From an uncultured Bacteroides sp. (GTDB lineage Bacteria > Bacteroidota > Bacteroidia > Bacteroidales > Bacteroidaceae): a DNA stretch of 64,000 bases. The stretch is taken from contig CAAFUN010000147.1 of NCBI GenBank assembly GCA_900766195.1, positions 1-64,000 of the forward strand, in the 5' to 3' direction. The translations under genes were made by a program, and so were the position numbers. The number at the start of each line of letters is the position of its first letter. Position 1 is the stretch's first letter. Of the stretch, positions 52,585 through 60,295 are shown piece after piece. Below the pieces are notes generated by a model. It worked only from the letters and a program-made list of their open reading frames with translations, did no database searches and had not been told where the DNA came from.

Positions 52585-54672
52585 ATGAGAAAGAAATTTC
52601 AAAAACAATTTAAGGAAGTTCTCGCTGCGTTAGGCTTTTCCGATCGTGCAAAAAAACCGAAAGGAGATCCGGAAGCGTTAGCCGATAACGACTGGAAAAC
52701 TATCTCTGCCAAATACGAAGAGATGTTTAAAAGCGACTTCCTGGAAGATCTTAATTCGGCCAATGCTGAAGTAACCGTAAGCGAAGAGAATGTTAATTCC
52801 GCTTTGAACATTCTTAATAGCGCAATGGGTACTCCTAAAGCAACCGGAGAAGATACTCCTTCCGCTCAAGCAGATGGTGCATCAACCAACAACAGCGGAG
52901 AAGGAGATGAAGGCGGTGCTACAAACACTGTAAAAACGCCTACTAATGCAGCCAACAGCGGAGAGCAATTGATCGTTGCAGCTCAAAAAATGGCTGAGGT
53001 ATTTCAGAAAGTTACTGCTCAGGCCAACCCTGACAAACCTCAGGTTGCCATTGCCGGTGGCCCGGTAGCTGTTATTGGTATGGGAGATAAATCTAAATAC
53101 CTTTTCGGCATTGAAAACAGCATGTTCGACATGACTAAGAGATGGAATCAAGTTACAGCTAATCCTGTTGTTGCAACGTCTACTCCTTCTACTGACGAAC
53201 AAACTGCTGAGTTTTCCCGTGCCGTTGTTCAATTTGCCGGTTCGCTCCGTCAGCGTTATGCTTATCTGCATAGCAATAACCTACTGGGTGATCCCAAGCG
53301 TTTGGCAGCCGGTGAGTTTAGTACCAATTATGATGGTATTGCTGATGCCAAGGTAGGCAATCAGTTTGTGATCCGCCGTCAGGATGCATTGATAGCTCGC
53401 GTATTGCTTAAACGCGATGTTACTCAGTACTTCCCCGTTCGTTATGGCATCCAGGATCACGACCTTATCTTCAATGCTTTCTTCCAAGAAGTATCTCAGG
53501 CTTATCAAATAGGAGAGATCTACAAAGGTGGAATGAAGATTGAGCCTGAAATGGGCTATGTAGACGATGCTATGATTAAGATGATCTTCGGCCCAATGAA
53601 GGAGATCGAGCGTATGTATATCGGCTATTTGAACAAAGAAGGTTCCGATCCAATCAAATGGGGAATGATCGAATTCTGCGTACTCAATTCTTTAGAGGCT
53701 GCACAAACCGAGCAAAATAAACGCCGCATTCGCGGTCTTTATGTTAAGCCCGAAGCTGGTGTTGCCGGATCTTATCTTACTGCCGGTACTGGGCTTCTTT
53801 ACACACTTATCCGCTATTATCATGAATTGAAAATCAAACTCCATGAAGATAGCAGCTATAAAGCCTATACTGAAGCCAACATGCTTGATGCCGTTCAGGA
53901 GTTTTGCAGTGATGTAGTTTTATCTGTAACCGAAGATACTGACCTTGACAACCATGTGCTGTATCTTAACAGATTGCATCATCCCTGGTATATTAAGAAT
54001 ATCCGTTCTAAGTATGGTAAAGACACCGACTTTAGCGGCCCTGACGGATTGTTAAACAAGGTTCCCGATACCAATATTAGTATTATCTGGTTGCCTTATC
54101 TATCTCCTAAAAGCTGCTTAATGTTCATGCAGGTTCCCGGAAATATCCAAATGCTAGAATTTGTGCCCGGTGAAATGCTCGGCATGAAGATGGAACAGCA
54201 AATGGAGATGGTACGCGGCTGGAGCACTTGGAAAGAAGGTTGTTCTGCCGGCTTCGTTGGCCGTAAGTTTGCTACCAAGGCTGCTTTAGATGCCAATGCT
54301 TATGAATGGCAGCAAATCTTTATGAATAAGCCATCCGTAGCCCTTGCTGCTGATGCTACAACCGTAAATGCAGCTGATGGTTTCTGGTTTGAGACAATAG
54401 CCAATACGGCGGCTACTGCTCTTACTGATATCACCGGAGCTAAAGTTGGAGTAGCTTACCTTATAGAGTGTGGATCTGCAACCAATGCAACCCGCATTGC
54501 TAAATCCGGTAAATTCTCTAAAATATCCGAAGCTTATACTCCTACAGCAGTAGGTGATTATATCATGGTTATTTTGGATTCCACAGGCAATTTCTTGGAA
54601 TTGGAACGCTGTGTAGGTGGTACTCGTACCCTCAACGCGGCTCTTCAACCCAACATACCGGGCGTACGTTGA
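52585..54672 (+). CDS. Probable major capsid protein with N-terminal scaffold-like region
   Basis: A 695-aa structural protein. Residues 1-130 are charged and low in complexity (GEDTPSAQADGASTNNSGEGDEGG), like a scaffold or delta domain. The central part (about 160-560) is globular and reads as a capsid-type protein (EIYKGGMKIEPEMGYVDDAMIKMIFGPMKEIERM). A small beta domain follows (about 580-680). The position directly after the S49 protease, and a hairpin terminator after it that would favour high expression of this gene, support the capsid call. The protease probably removes the N-terminal region. No sequence motif proves it; it could also be a portal or tail sheath component, less likely. 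Confidence 0.6.
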   Translation: MRKKFQKQFKEVLAALGFSDRAKKPKGDPEALADNDWKTISAKYEEMFKSDFLEDLNSANAEVTVSEENVNSALNILNSAMGTPKATGEDTPSAQADGASTNNSGEGDEGGATNTVKTPTNAANSGEQLIVAAQKMAEVFQKVTAQANPDKPQVAIAGGPVAVIGMGDKSKYLFGIENSMFDMTKRWNQVTANPVVATSTPSTDEQTAEFSRAVVQFAGSLRQRYAYLHSNNLLGDPKRLAAGEFSTNYDGIADAKVGNQFVIRRQDALIARVLLKRDVTQYFPVRYGIQDHDLIFNAFFQEVSQAYQIGEIYKGGMKIEPEMGYVDDAMIKMIFGPMKEIERMYIGYLNKEGSDPIKWGMIEFCVLNSLEAAQTEQNKRRIRGLYVKPEAGVAGSYLTAGTGLLYTLIRYYHELKIKLHEDSSYKAYTEANMLDAVQEFCSDVVLSVTEDTDLDNHVLYLNRLHHPWYIKNIRSKYGKDTDFSGPDGLLNKVPDTNISIIWLPYLSPKSCLMFMQVPGNIQMLEFVPGEMLGMKMEQQMEMVRGWSTWKEGCSAGFVGRKFATKAALDANAYEWQQIFMNKPSVALAADATTVNAADGFWFETIANTAATALTDITGAKVGVAYLIECGSATNATRIAKSGKFSKISEAYTPTAVGDYIMVILDSTGNFLELERCVGGTRTLNAALQPNIPGVR

Positions 54673-54709
54673 TCCGTTTTTTCATTTTCATAGGTTTAGT
54701 TTAAATCCA

Positions 54710-54739
54710 GGGGCCGGGTATATTGCCCTGCCCCTTTTT
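54710..54739 (+). terminator. Hairpin terminator after the capsid gene
   Basis: GGGGCCGGG (54710-54718) and CCCTGCCCC (54726-54734) pair with one mismatch, followed by five T. A partial terminator here would give more capsid mRNA than downstream mRNA. Confidence 0.65.
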
Positions 54740-54763
54740 AATTCATTTTAAAACGATTTTTTT

Positions 54764-55759
54764 ATGAAAGCAAAAAAAATAAGTAACCCTTTTAAGAAGG
54801 GAAACCGTTATGCAAACAGCAAAGGAAAACAGTTTCTGCTGTCTATCCTTACTTTGTTCGCCGTTGTCTTTACCATCTTTTTGGTGCAAGAAGCCAGTGT
54901 TGCCTTAATGGGCGGACTTGGTACCACACTCTTTGCCTCAATGGCCATCATCGGCAATATTGATGATGTTTCCGATCGTTACACTAGTGGCAATGATATT
55001 GCCTATCAGGTATATCTTATCAATCGAAAACAGATAGATCCTTCCGTTGCTTTTCCGAGGGCAAACGCCAACAGAGAGGTAGGCACAGTACCAATGTTGG
55101 ATGGCGAATACATGCACTATTTTGAATCGCATACCAAGCCTACGTATGTGGGTACAGGCGAGAAAGGAGATGTAACAACAACCGGCACAAATACCGTCTC
55201 CTGGATTATGGGAGGAAACCGCATTAACTTACTCAATTTTATTGAAGAGTTTGCCGGAGATAAGTTTGTCCTCATATTTAAGGAGATGAGTTCCGGGCAG
55301 TGGTTTATTATAGGAAGCTATGATGATCCAATGGTATTGAGCAACTATGAGAATAAGCACGATGCCGATGGCCGTTATATCACCTTTACATTTACACGTA
55401 GTTCTATTTTCCAACCGTTTATTTATGCAGGTAGCATCGTTACCGTTGCACCTGGCACACATACTGCAGGTGCAACAGCTTTGGCTATTGGCAAAGGAGT
55501 AGATCAATACGGCATCCCTGGTGGAAGTGCAGCTACTTATGCCATTGCTACTGTAAGCGGGCTGACGGCAAACGATAAAGGCCGTTACATTACGCTTATC
55601 GGTAAAGGAGTGACCAACGCTGCAACTATAGCAGATAATGCAACCTTCGTTCTCGAGGATGGTGCCACATGGACGGCCAGTGTAGGCAGTCGTATCACTT
55701 TCCGCGTAATGGATACCTCTACTCTGGTGGAAGTTCCCGGAAGCCGAGAACAAGCCTAG
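54764..55759 (+). CDS. Phage structural protein with a shared C-terminal beta domain
   Basis: A 331-aa protein. The N-terminus is basic and then hydrophobic (KQFLLSILTLFAVVFTIFLVQEASVALMGGLG), which may be a membrane or hydrophobic packing segment. The middle (DRYTSGNDIAYQVYLINRKQ ... GGNRINLLNFIEEFAGDKFVLIFKEMSSGQWF) is of unknown fold. The C-terminus (about 245-325) has the same pattern as the end of the capsid-like protein (TNAxxIAxxxxF, then a beta-hairpin). Possibly a decoration or tail-tube component. Confidence 0.55.
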   Translation: MKAKKISNPFKKGNRYANSKGKQFLLSILTLFAVVFTIFLVQEASVALMGGLGTTLFASMAIIGNIDDVSDRYTSGNDIAYQVYLINRKQIDPSVAFPRANANREVGTVPMLDGEYMHYFESHTKPTYVGTGEKGDVTTTGTNTVSWIMGGNRINLLNFIEEFAGDKFVLIFKEMSSGQWFIIGSYDDPMVLSNYENKHDADGRYITFTFTRSSIFQPFIYAGSIVTVAPGTHTAGATALAIGKGVDQYGIPGGSAATYAIATVSGLTANDKGRYITLIGKGVTNAATIADNATFVLEDGATWTASVGSRITFRVMDTSTLVEVPGSREQA

Positions 55760-55767
55760 TATCAACC

Positions 55768-55790
55768 GGCAGGGGAGCTGATCCCCTGCC
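55768..55790. repeat. 9-bp inverted repeat between structural genes
   Basis: GGCAGGGGA (55768-55776), 5-nt loop, TCCCCTGCC (55782-55790). It fills the 45-bp gap and lacks a T-run. Confidence 0.6.
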
Positions 55791-55804
55791 TAACACCTAT
55801 TGAT

Positions 55805-56521
55805 ATGTCATATAGCTATAAAGAAAAACAAAAGCATTTCAATGACCTTCGCGAATGCCAGGAGCACGTCCAGGCTGATATTGAATTGCTTGAAAAGAAG
55901 TCTCCGGCACACCCTCAGCTAACTTCGTACAAGCGTGCTCCGGAAAGAAAACTCAACGAGGTTTTGTATGAGTTGCTAGACTTTGCCACTCGCGAAGAAA
56001 TAGTTGCTAACAGAAGATCATACAAGTCTCCCGAACAGCTTGCTACTGAAGAAGAAGCTGCACGTCTTGCTGCTGAAGAAGCTGAGAAGAAAGCTGCTGA
56101 AGAAGCTGCCCGTCTTGCCGCTGAAGAAGCTGAGAAGAAAGCTGCTGAAGAAGCTGCACGTCTTGCTGCTGAAGAAGCTGAGAAGAAAGCCGCTGAAGAA
56201 GCTGCCCGTCTTGCCGCTGAAGAAGCTGCTGAAGAAGCTGCACGTCTTGCTGCTGAAGAAGCTGAGAAGAAAGCCGCTGAAGAAGCTGCCCGTCTTGCTG
56301 CTGAAGAAGCTGAGAAGCATGAGAGCTTACAAGAGGAGCATGAAACTCTGAAAGAAGAGCACGAAGCCTTACAAGAAGAAAACGAGGACTTGCAAGCTGA
56401 AAACGAAGAACTTCAGGAGCAAACTGAGGCCTTGCAGGAAAAACTTGCTGAAGAGAAAAAAAAAGAGCCGGTGAAAGCAGGGGCCAAAGCAAGCGGAAAG
56501 AAGAAGAGTACCCCCAAATAA
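55805..56521 (+). CDS. Coiled-coil protein with 16-residue Ala/Glu repeats
   Basis: A 238-aa protein of unknown role. Residues 1-80 look globular and helical. From about 84 to 175 the unit AARLAAEEAEKKAAEE repeats about six times (one unit shortened to 12), then a second coiled coil rich in LQEE/LKEE runs to 220, and a basic tail (KAGAKASGKKKSTPK) ends it. This predicts a long rod. In a head gene cluster a rod with a basic end might act as a scaffold or DNA-contacting protein. TolA-like repeats look similar by composition only. Confidence 0.7.
   Translation: MSYSYKEKQKHFNDLRECQEHVQADIELLEKKSPAHPQLTSYKRAPERKLNEVLYELLDFATREEIVANRRSYKSPEQLATEEEAARLAAEEAEKKAAEEAARLAAEEAEKKAAEEAARLAAEEAEKKAAEEAARLAAEEAAEEAARLAAEEAEKKAAEEAARLAAEEAEKHESLQEEHETLKEEHEALQEENEDLQAENEELQEQTEALQEKLAEEKKKEPVKAGAKASGKKKSTPK
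56057..56319 (+). repeat. 48-bp coding minisatellite
   Basis: Tandem 48-bp units encoding AARLAAEEAEKKAAEE, five full or nearly full and one of 36 bp. Units alternate at the first codons (GCACGTCTTGCT versus GCCCGTCTTGCC), so the true period may be 96 bp. Confidence 0.8.
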
Positions 56522-56547
56522 AGTGGGATAATCTAGATAATGCGGAC

Positions 56548-56979
56548 GTGCAAACTGCTACGATCATCTACAATGATCGTATCTATACACACCGCAAAAT
56601 GTTGCAGCTCGACGAAGTGCTCGATGCAGAACCTACCGAACTGGATGTCAAAGAAATGGCAGAACTCCGTATCCGTAACCTGCTCGCCTTTGATGAGCTG
56701 CAATCGTTTAACGACAATGCTTTCTTTCTTTATAAACATCCTCTTATAAAGAATAACTCAGAGCGGATGGAGCTTGAAGCCCTGCTTCGTAGCAATCCGG
56801 ATGAGTTCCTGCGGAAGCACCGTTGTGCCCTGGACAATGTAAGACGCTATGAAGCCTATATACGAAAAGCTGATCGAAAGAAAAAGCGAGCTTCAGACCG
56901 ACTCTTGCTAGAGAAACACCGCGAACGTGCGGCTATATTCAAAACCATTTTAGAATCAAAAATGAATCAAAATGAATAA
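56548..56979 (+). CDS. Phage hypothetical protein, GTG start
   Basis: A 143-aa, strongly helical protein (LDVKEMAELRIRNLLAFDELQSFND, then a basic coiled region DRKKKRASDRLLLEKHRERA). No ATG is in frame upstream; the reading frame stays open back past 56521, so the true start may be the GTG at 56548 or another upstream codon that overlaps the coiled-coil gene. It overlaps the next gene by 8 bp. Function unknown. Confidence 0.55.
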   Translation: MQTATIIYNDRIYTHRKMLQLDEVLDAEPTELDVKEMAELRIRNLLAFDELQSFNDNAFFLYKHPLIKNNSERMELEALLRSNPDEFLRKHRCALDNVRRYEAYIRKADRKKKRASDRLLLEKHRERAAIFKTILESKMNQNE

Positions 56980-57304
56980 ACCTATCTCACAATCAGATAT
57001 CCTTCCTGATATCTACATAGATGACGTAAGACGCTATGCCGCTTCAGGCATGACTCCCGATCGAATAGCCTCGTTGCTTGAGTTTACAGGACTTGCTCGC
57101 ACGCTGTTCCTTGAGCGAGTAAGCAATCCGGCCGATGTTTATTATCAATGCTTTCACCGCGGACAGACCGACCGCAACTATGCCATCATGGAAAAGCTTC
57201 AAGGAAAAGCAGAAAGCGGAGATATGGAAGCAATAAAAACATTCTCCGAGGCTCAACAGGACATGACCTCTCTTGATTTAAGACATAAACTATTTGGCGT
57301 ATGA
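56972..57304 (+). CDS. Small helical phage protein before terminase
   Basis: A 110-aa protein with an HTH-like stretch (VRRYAASGMTPDRIASLLEFTGLARTLFLERV). Its place before the probable terminase small subunit and its DNA-binding look suggest a packaging or small-terminase-like role. It overlaps its neighbours on both sides (8 and 4 bp). Confidence 0.5.
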   Translation: MNKPISQSDILPDIYIDDVRRYAASGMTPDRIASLLEFTGLARTLFLERVSNPADVYYQCFHRGQTDRNYAIMEKLQGKAESGDMEAIKTFSEAQQDMTSLDLRHKLFGV

Positions 57305-57942
57305 CCGATCTTGAAAAAGTTGAAAAGATACATCCCGACCTCATCGCTGCCTATCTTAATAACGGCAAGTGTGACGGCATACCCAAGGACATACAAGCGT
57401 TCTTGAGTCAACTGGGATGGGCAGCTGAGATATACGAATATGAGCGGAACATCAGCCGTGCGGCGCGTACACTTCGCAAACGTATTGCTGCTACACAGCA
57501 GATATCGCTCGATGTTCGCACTTGCCAGGCACGGATCTACTCTGCCATCAACTATTTCAATATCGACAACAACGTCTCCCTGCAGATATGGGAAAGCGAC
57601 TATGCCAACAAATTTGAGGACATAGCCAAATATTCCATATCAATAAACGATCCTAAAACGGCACTCAAAGCCATGGAGCGTGCACGCGAATGTCGCAACC
57701 GCGCGGCTGCCGTGGCAGAGTCAGCTCGTGACCTGGGCATCGTCTTCCTGATAGATCCTAAGATTCGTCCGGAAGACATGGGATATGAAAGCAAGTCTCT
57801 CAAGGAGATTGCCATGAAGAGTAATGAAGGCTTCTACGTTAAACTAATCAACGAACTTAAAATAGATTCGGCCGAAAAGAAGCGTCTGCTTCGTGATGCG
57901 GATATTCAGGAAGCCGAATTTGAAGAACTAAACGAAGAGTGA
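57301..57942 (+). CDS. Putative terminase small subunit
   Basis: A 213-aa helical protein overlapping the terminase large subunit gene by 4 bp (ATGA). Helical segments (EKVEKIHPDLIAAYLNNGK, NISRAARTLRKRIAATQQISLDVRTCQARIYSAINYF) could form a DNA-binding N-terminus; the rest has an acidic end (EAEFEELNEE). The call rests mainly on position and size. The gene before it could instead be the small subunit. Confidence 0.5.
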   Translation: MTDLEKVEKIHPDLIAAYLNNGKCDGIPKDIQAFLSQLGWAAEIYEYERNISRAARTLRKRIAATQQISLDVRTCQARIYSAINYFNIDNNVSLQIWESDYANKFEDIAKYSISINDPKTALKAMERARECRNRAAAVAESARDLGIVFLIDPKIRPEDMGYESKSLKEIAMKSNEGFYVKLINELKIDSAEKKRLLRDADIQEAEFEELNEE

Positions 57943-59696
57943 TGAATGAACCCTTAGACCCTTCCGAAAGCTTTGAACGCTACTACATGAATAGCATTCA
58001 GACCGTGGCCAACATCATCGATCCTAATGCTGTTTTTGCAGAGCTGGGGCGTGGTACCGGAAAGACAGAAGGTATCATGACTCCGCGAATATTGCGCGTG
58101 GCCAACGCCATGCCTGGTGAGCTGGCTTACCTGGTGCATAAAACGTTTGTTGCGCTGATCACCAACGTGTGGCCCAACATTCAGGTTTCCTTCAGCCGTA
58201 ATGTAATGGTAAACGGCAAGGTGCGGCCAATCATGGAGTATGGTGTGGATTACATTGTGGGCGAAGGAAAGATACCTAATCACTTCCGCCGTCCGCGATA
58301 TCCCATTACCGACCCTAAACATAGCATTCTCTTCAGGGACGGTTTCCACCTGAAGCTTGTTAGTTCAGATCAGCCGGAGTCTGTAGCCGGTGGTAATGCG
58401 GTTCATGCTTTCATCGAAGAAATGAAGCACAACAAAGGCGAGAAGCTAAAGAGCCGGCTCTTCCCTACCCTACGCGGTGGTTCGGCCGAAATACGAAAGT
58501 GCTTCTATTACCAGGGCATCACTGCTGTGAGTGATACAGCACGCGTAGATTTGGGTGAAGATGACTGGTTTGAGAGCTACGAAAAGAATGCCAATCCGGA
58601 ACTGGAAGCCGAGATCATGACCGTGGCACTCCATCTTAATGCAGCCCTATACAAAAAGTACTTGATACAGGATCAGCAGAGAAACATCGTTAACCCGGTA
58701 GAGCTTGAACGCATGCGCCTGGAGCTGCAACGCTGTGAGAGGATTATAAAGACGTGGACTCCACGCCTGGCAGACATGCGGCGTAACTGCACCGTCTATC
58801 TACGTGCCAGCTCTTTCTGCAACAAAGACATCTTAGGCCCTAAATACTTCAAGACTCAGCTTGAGACGCTCGATATTGATGAATTCCTTTCTTCCATCTG
58901 TTCCATTCGCCACAAAGCAGTAGTGAACCGCTTCTTTGCCAATTACGACAAAGCCAAGCATCAATACTCCGATGGCTACAGGTACTCTTCCATACTGAAG
59001 CTCGATCTGAAGGATAAGTTTATCCTCACAGCCCGGTACCTAAAACACTACAATCCGCATGATGAACTGCTTGTGGGTTATGACCCTGGACACTTCAGCT
59101 CCATGGTTGTAGCTCAAGAGTCCGACTACGGCCGACGAATGCGTGCGCACAAAGAATTTTGGGCGTGCTATCCGGATGAACAACCGGAGCTGGCACGACA
59201 GTTTTACGAATACTTTGGCGGTGATGCCGTAAACAAGCGGATCATCCTTTATCCGGACCGCGCCGGAAACAAATCTCGTGAAGAGCTTGAACAGATCACT
59301 ACAGACAGCCGGCTGATGAAGCGCGAGCTGGAGAGCTACGGCTTTGAAGTGCAGCTCATGAACGAAGGACAGGCTACTGTGTACCACTGGCAGCAATTCA
59401 AACTATTGCTGCTTATTTTCGGAGGCCGTAGCAATGCCTTGCCGGAAGTTCTGGTAGATGAGAACGAATGTCCGTCACTCTGTTCGGCCATTCAGCTCTC
59501 ACCGCTCAAGAAAACCGAAGGAAAGATAGAACTTGACAAGTCCAGCGAAAAGAAAGTGCCGTTGCACAAGCAAGCAGCACTCACCACGCAGCTGCCTAGT
59601 GCGTTTATTTACCTGCTTTGGGGACGCTACGGCGAGAAAGTTTTGAGCGATTTGTCTTCTATCCCGGACAATCTGCCGGACAATATCTATGTATAA
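57939..59696 (+). CDS. Terminase large subunit
   Basis: ATPase-nuclease of 585 aa that drives DNA into the procapsid. Walker A is GRGTGKT (37-43, in AVFAELGRGTGKTEG), Walker B is AVHAFIEE (154-161). The RNase-H-like nuclease begins near VGYDPGHFSSMVV (about 373), with the later acidic residues in ILYPDRAGNKSREEL. The length fits. It follows the small-subunit candidate and precedes a structured non-coding gap and the portal-like gene. Confidence 0.85.
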   Translation: MMNEPLDPSESFERYYMNSIQTVANIIDPNAVFAELGRGTGKTEGIMTPRILRVANAMPGELAYLVHKTFVALITNVWPNIQVSFSRNVMVNGKVRPIMEYGVDYIVGEGKIPNHFRRPRYPITDPKHSILFRDGFHLKLVSSDQPESVAGGNAVHAFIEEMKHNKGEKLKSRLFPTLRGGSAEIRKCFYYQGITAVSDTARVDLGEDDWFESYEKNANPELEAEIMTVALHLNAALYKKYLIQDQQRNIVNPVELERMRLELQRCERIIKTWTPRLADMRRNCTVYLRASSFCNKDILGPKYFKTQLETLDIDEFLSSICSIRHKAVVNRFFANYDKAKHQYSDGYRYSSILKLDLKDKFILTARYLKHYNPHDELLVGYDPGHFSSMVVAQESDYGRRMRAHKEFWACYPDEQPELARQFYEYFGGDAVNKRIILYPDRAGNKSREELEQITTDSRLMKRELESYGFEVQLMNEGQATVYHWQQFKLLLLIFGGRSNALPEVLVDENECPSLCSAIQLSPLKKTEGKIELDKSSEKKVPLHKQAALTTQLPSAFIYLLWGRYGEKVLSDLSSIPDNLPDNIYV

Positions 59697-59743
59697 CGAT
59701 CTGTTTTCATAGAATAACTCACGCAAAAAGCACAATAATAGGT

Positions 59744-59883
59744 GGTAGTTGGAAACAACCTACCCTGTAAACGGCGGAACGTCAAGCGATTGACCCTTCC
59801 AAATTAAAACGAAAAAATCCGCTCACGGAACCGCCTGCCCGCACCGCTGGGAGTTCGATCTGCGCGGTACCTTCTTCGGAAAG
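59744..59883 (+). other. Tetraloop-rich non-coding segment between terL and portal region
   Basis: In the 272-bp gap 59697-59968 three small hairpins end in stable tetraloops: GGTA-GTTG-GAAA-CAAC with TACC (59744-59764, one bulge), GGAA/GTCAA-GCGA-TTGAC/TTCC (59776-59800, small internal loop), and TTC-TTCG-GAA (59872-59881). No plus-strand frame is open across it. It could be a structured RNA or a packaging-related site. Confidence 0.4.
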
Positions 59884-59968
59884 CAGGGAAATATGACAGA
59901 ACAGTGGTGCAAAATAATTACAGACTTTCGTCCTTTCGTGTGCGCAATGAAACTCCGATCTTCGAAGT

Positions 59969-60295
59969 ATGGAAGCAATGACAGGCATAGAGGCAATGCA
60001 ATGGGCCAGGGAGATAAGCAAGGTGCCTGAAGGAACCTTTACCCTAGCCTATTACCCCTACTCACGCAAGCGCAATGAGGCAAGCCCGGAGCTTAAGGTA
60101 GTAGAGGGTTGCAAGTGGCGCACGCAACTGCCTAAAGAACTCTTTGATATAGATGGAGAGAATCTTCTGCTCTATACCAATGCAGCCGGCGAACCTAAGA
60201 TGTGCTACCGCATCCTTATCCGCTATATGGGCTTTCCTAATGACGGATATAAGCTGCATAAGATTGACTGGTTAAGAAGTAAACATAAGCTATGA
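59969..60295 (+). CDS. Phage protein upstream of the portal-like gene
   Basis: A 108-aa protein (start could also be the ATG at 59978). MTGIEAMQWAREISKVPEGTFTLAYYPYSRKRNEASPELKVVEGCKWRTQLP is conserved in style in Bacteroides phages, function unknown. It overlaps the portal-like gene by 4 bp, so the two are co-translated. Confidence 0.6.
   Translation: MEAMTGIEAMQWAREISKVPEGTFTLAYYPYSRKRNEASPELKVVEGCKWRTQLPKELFDIDGENLLLYTNAAGEPKMCYRILIRYMGFPNDGYKLHKIDWLRSKHKL

Noticed and set aside
56018..56567. Long minus-strand and shifted frames across the coiled-coil gene
   Set aside because: They are by-products of the 48-bp repeat, which has no stops in several frames.
56540..56749. 69-codon frame starting with ATG at 56540
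   Set aside because: It is the shifted shadow of the gene starting at 56548 and shows Cys/Ser-rich, non-protein-like composition.
59845..59875. tRNA-like T-arm (GAGTTCGATC)
   Set aside because: The flanking bases do not form a T-stem and no acceptor or anticodon arm is found.
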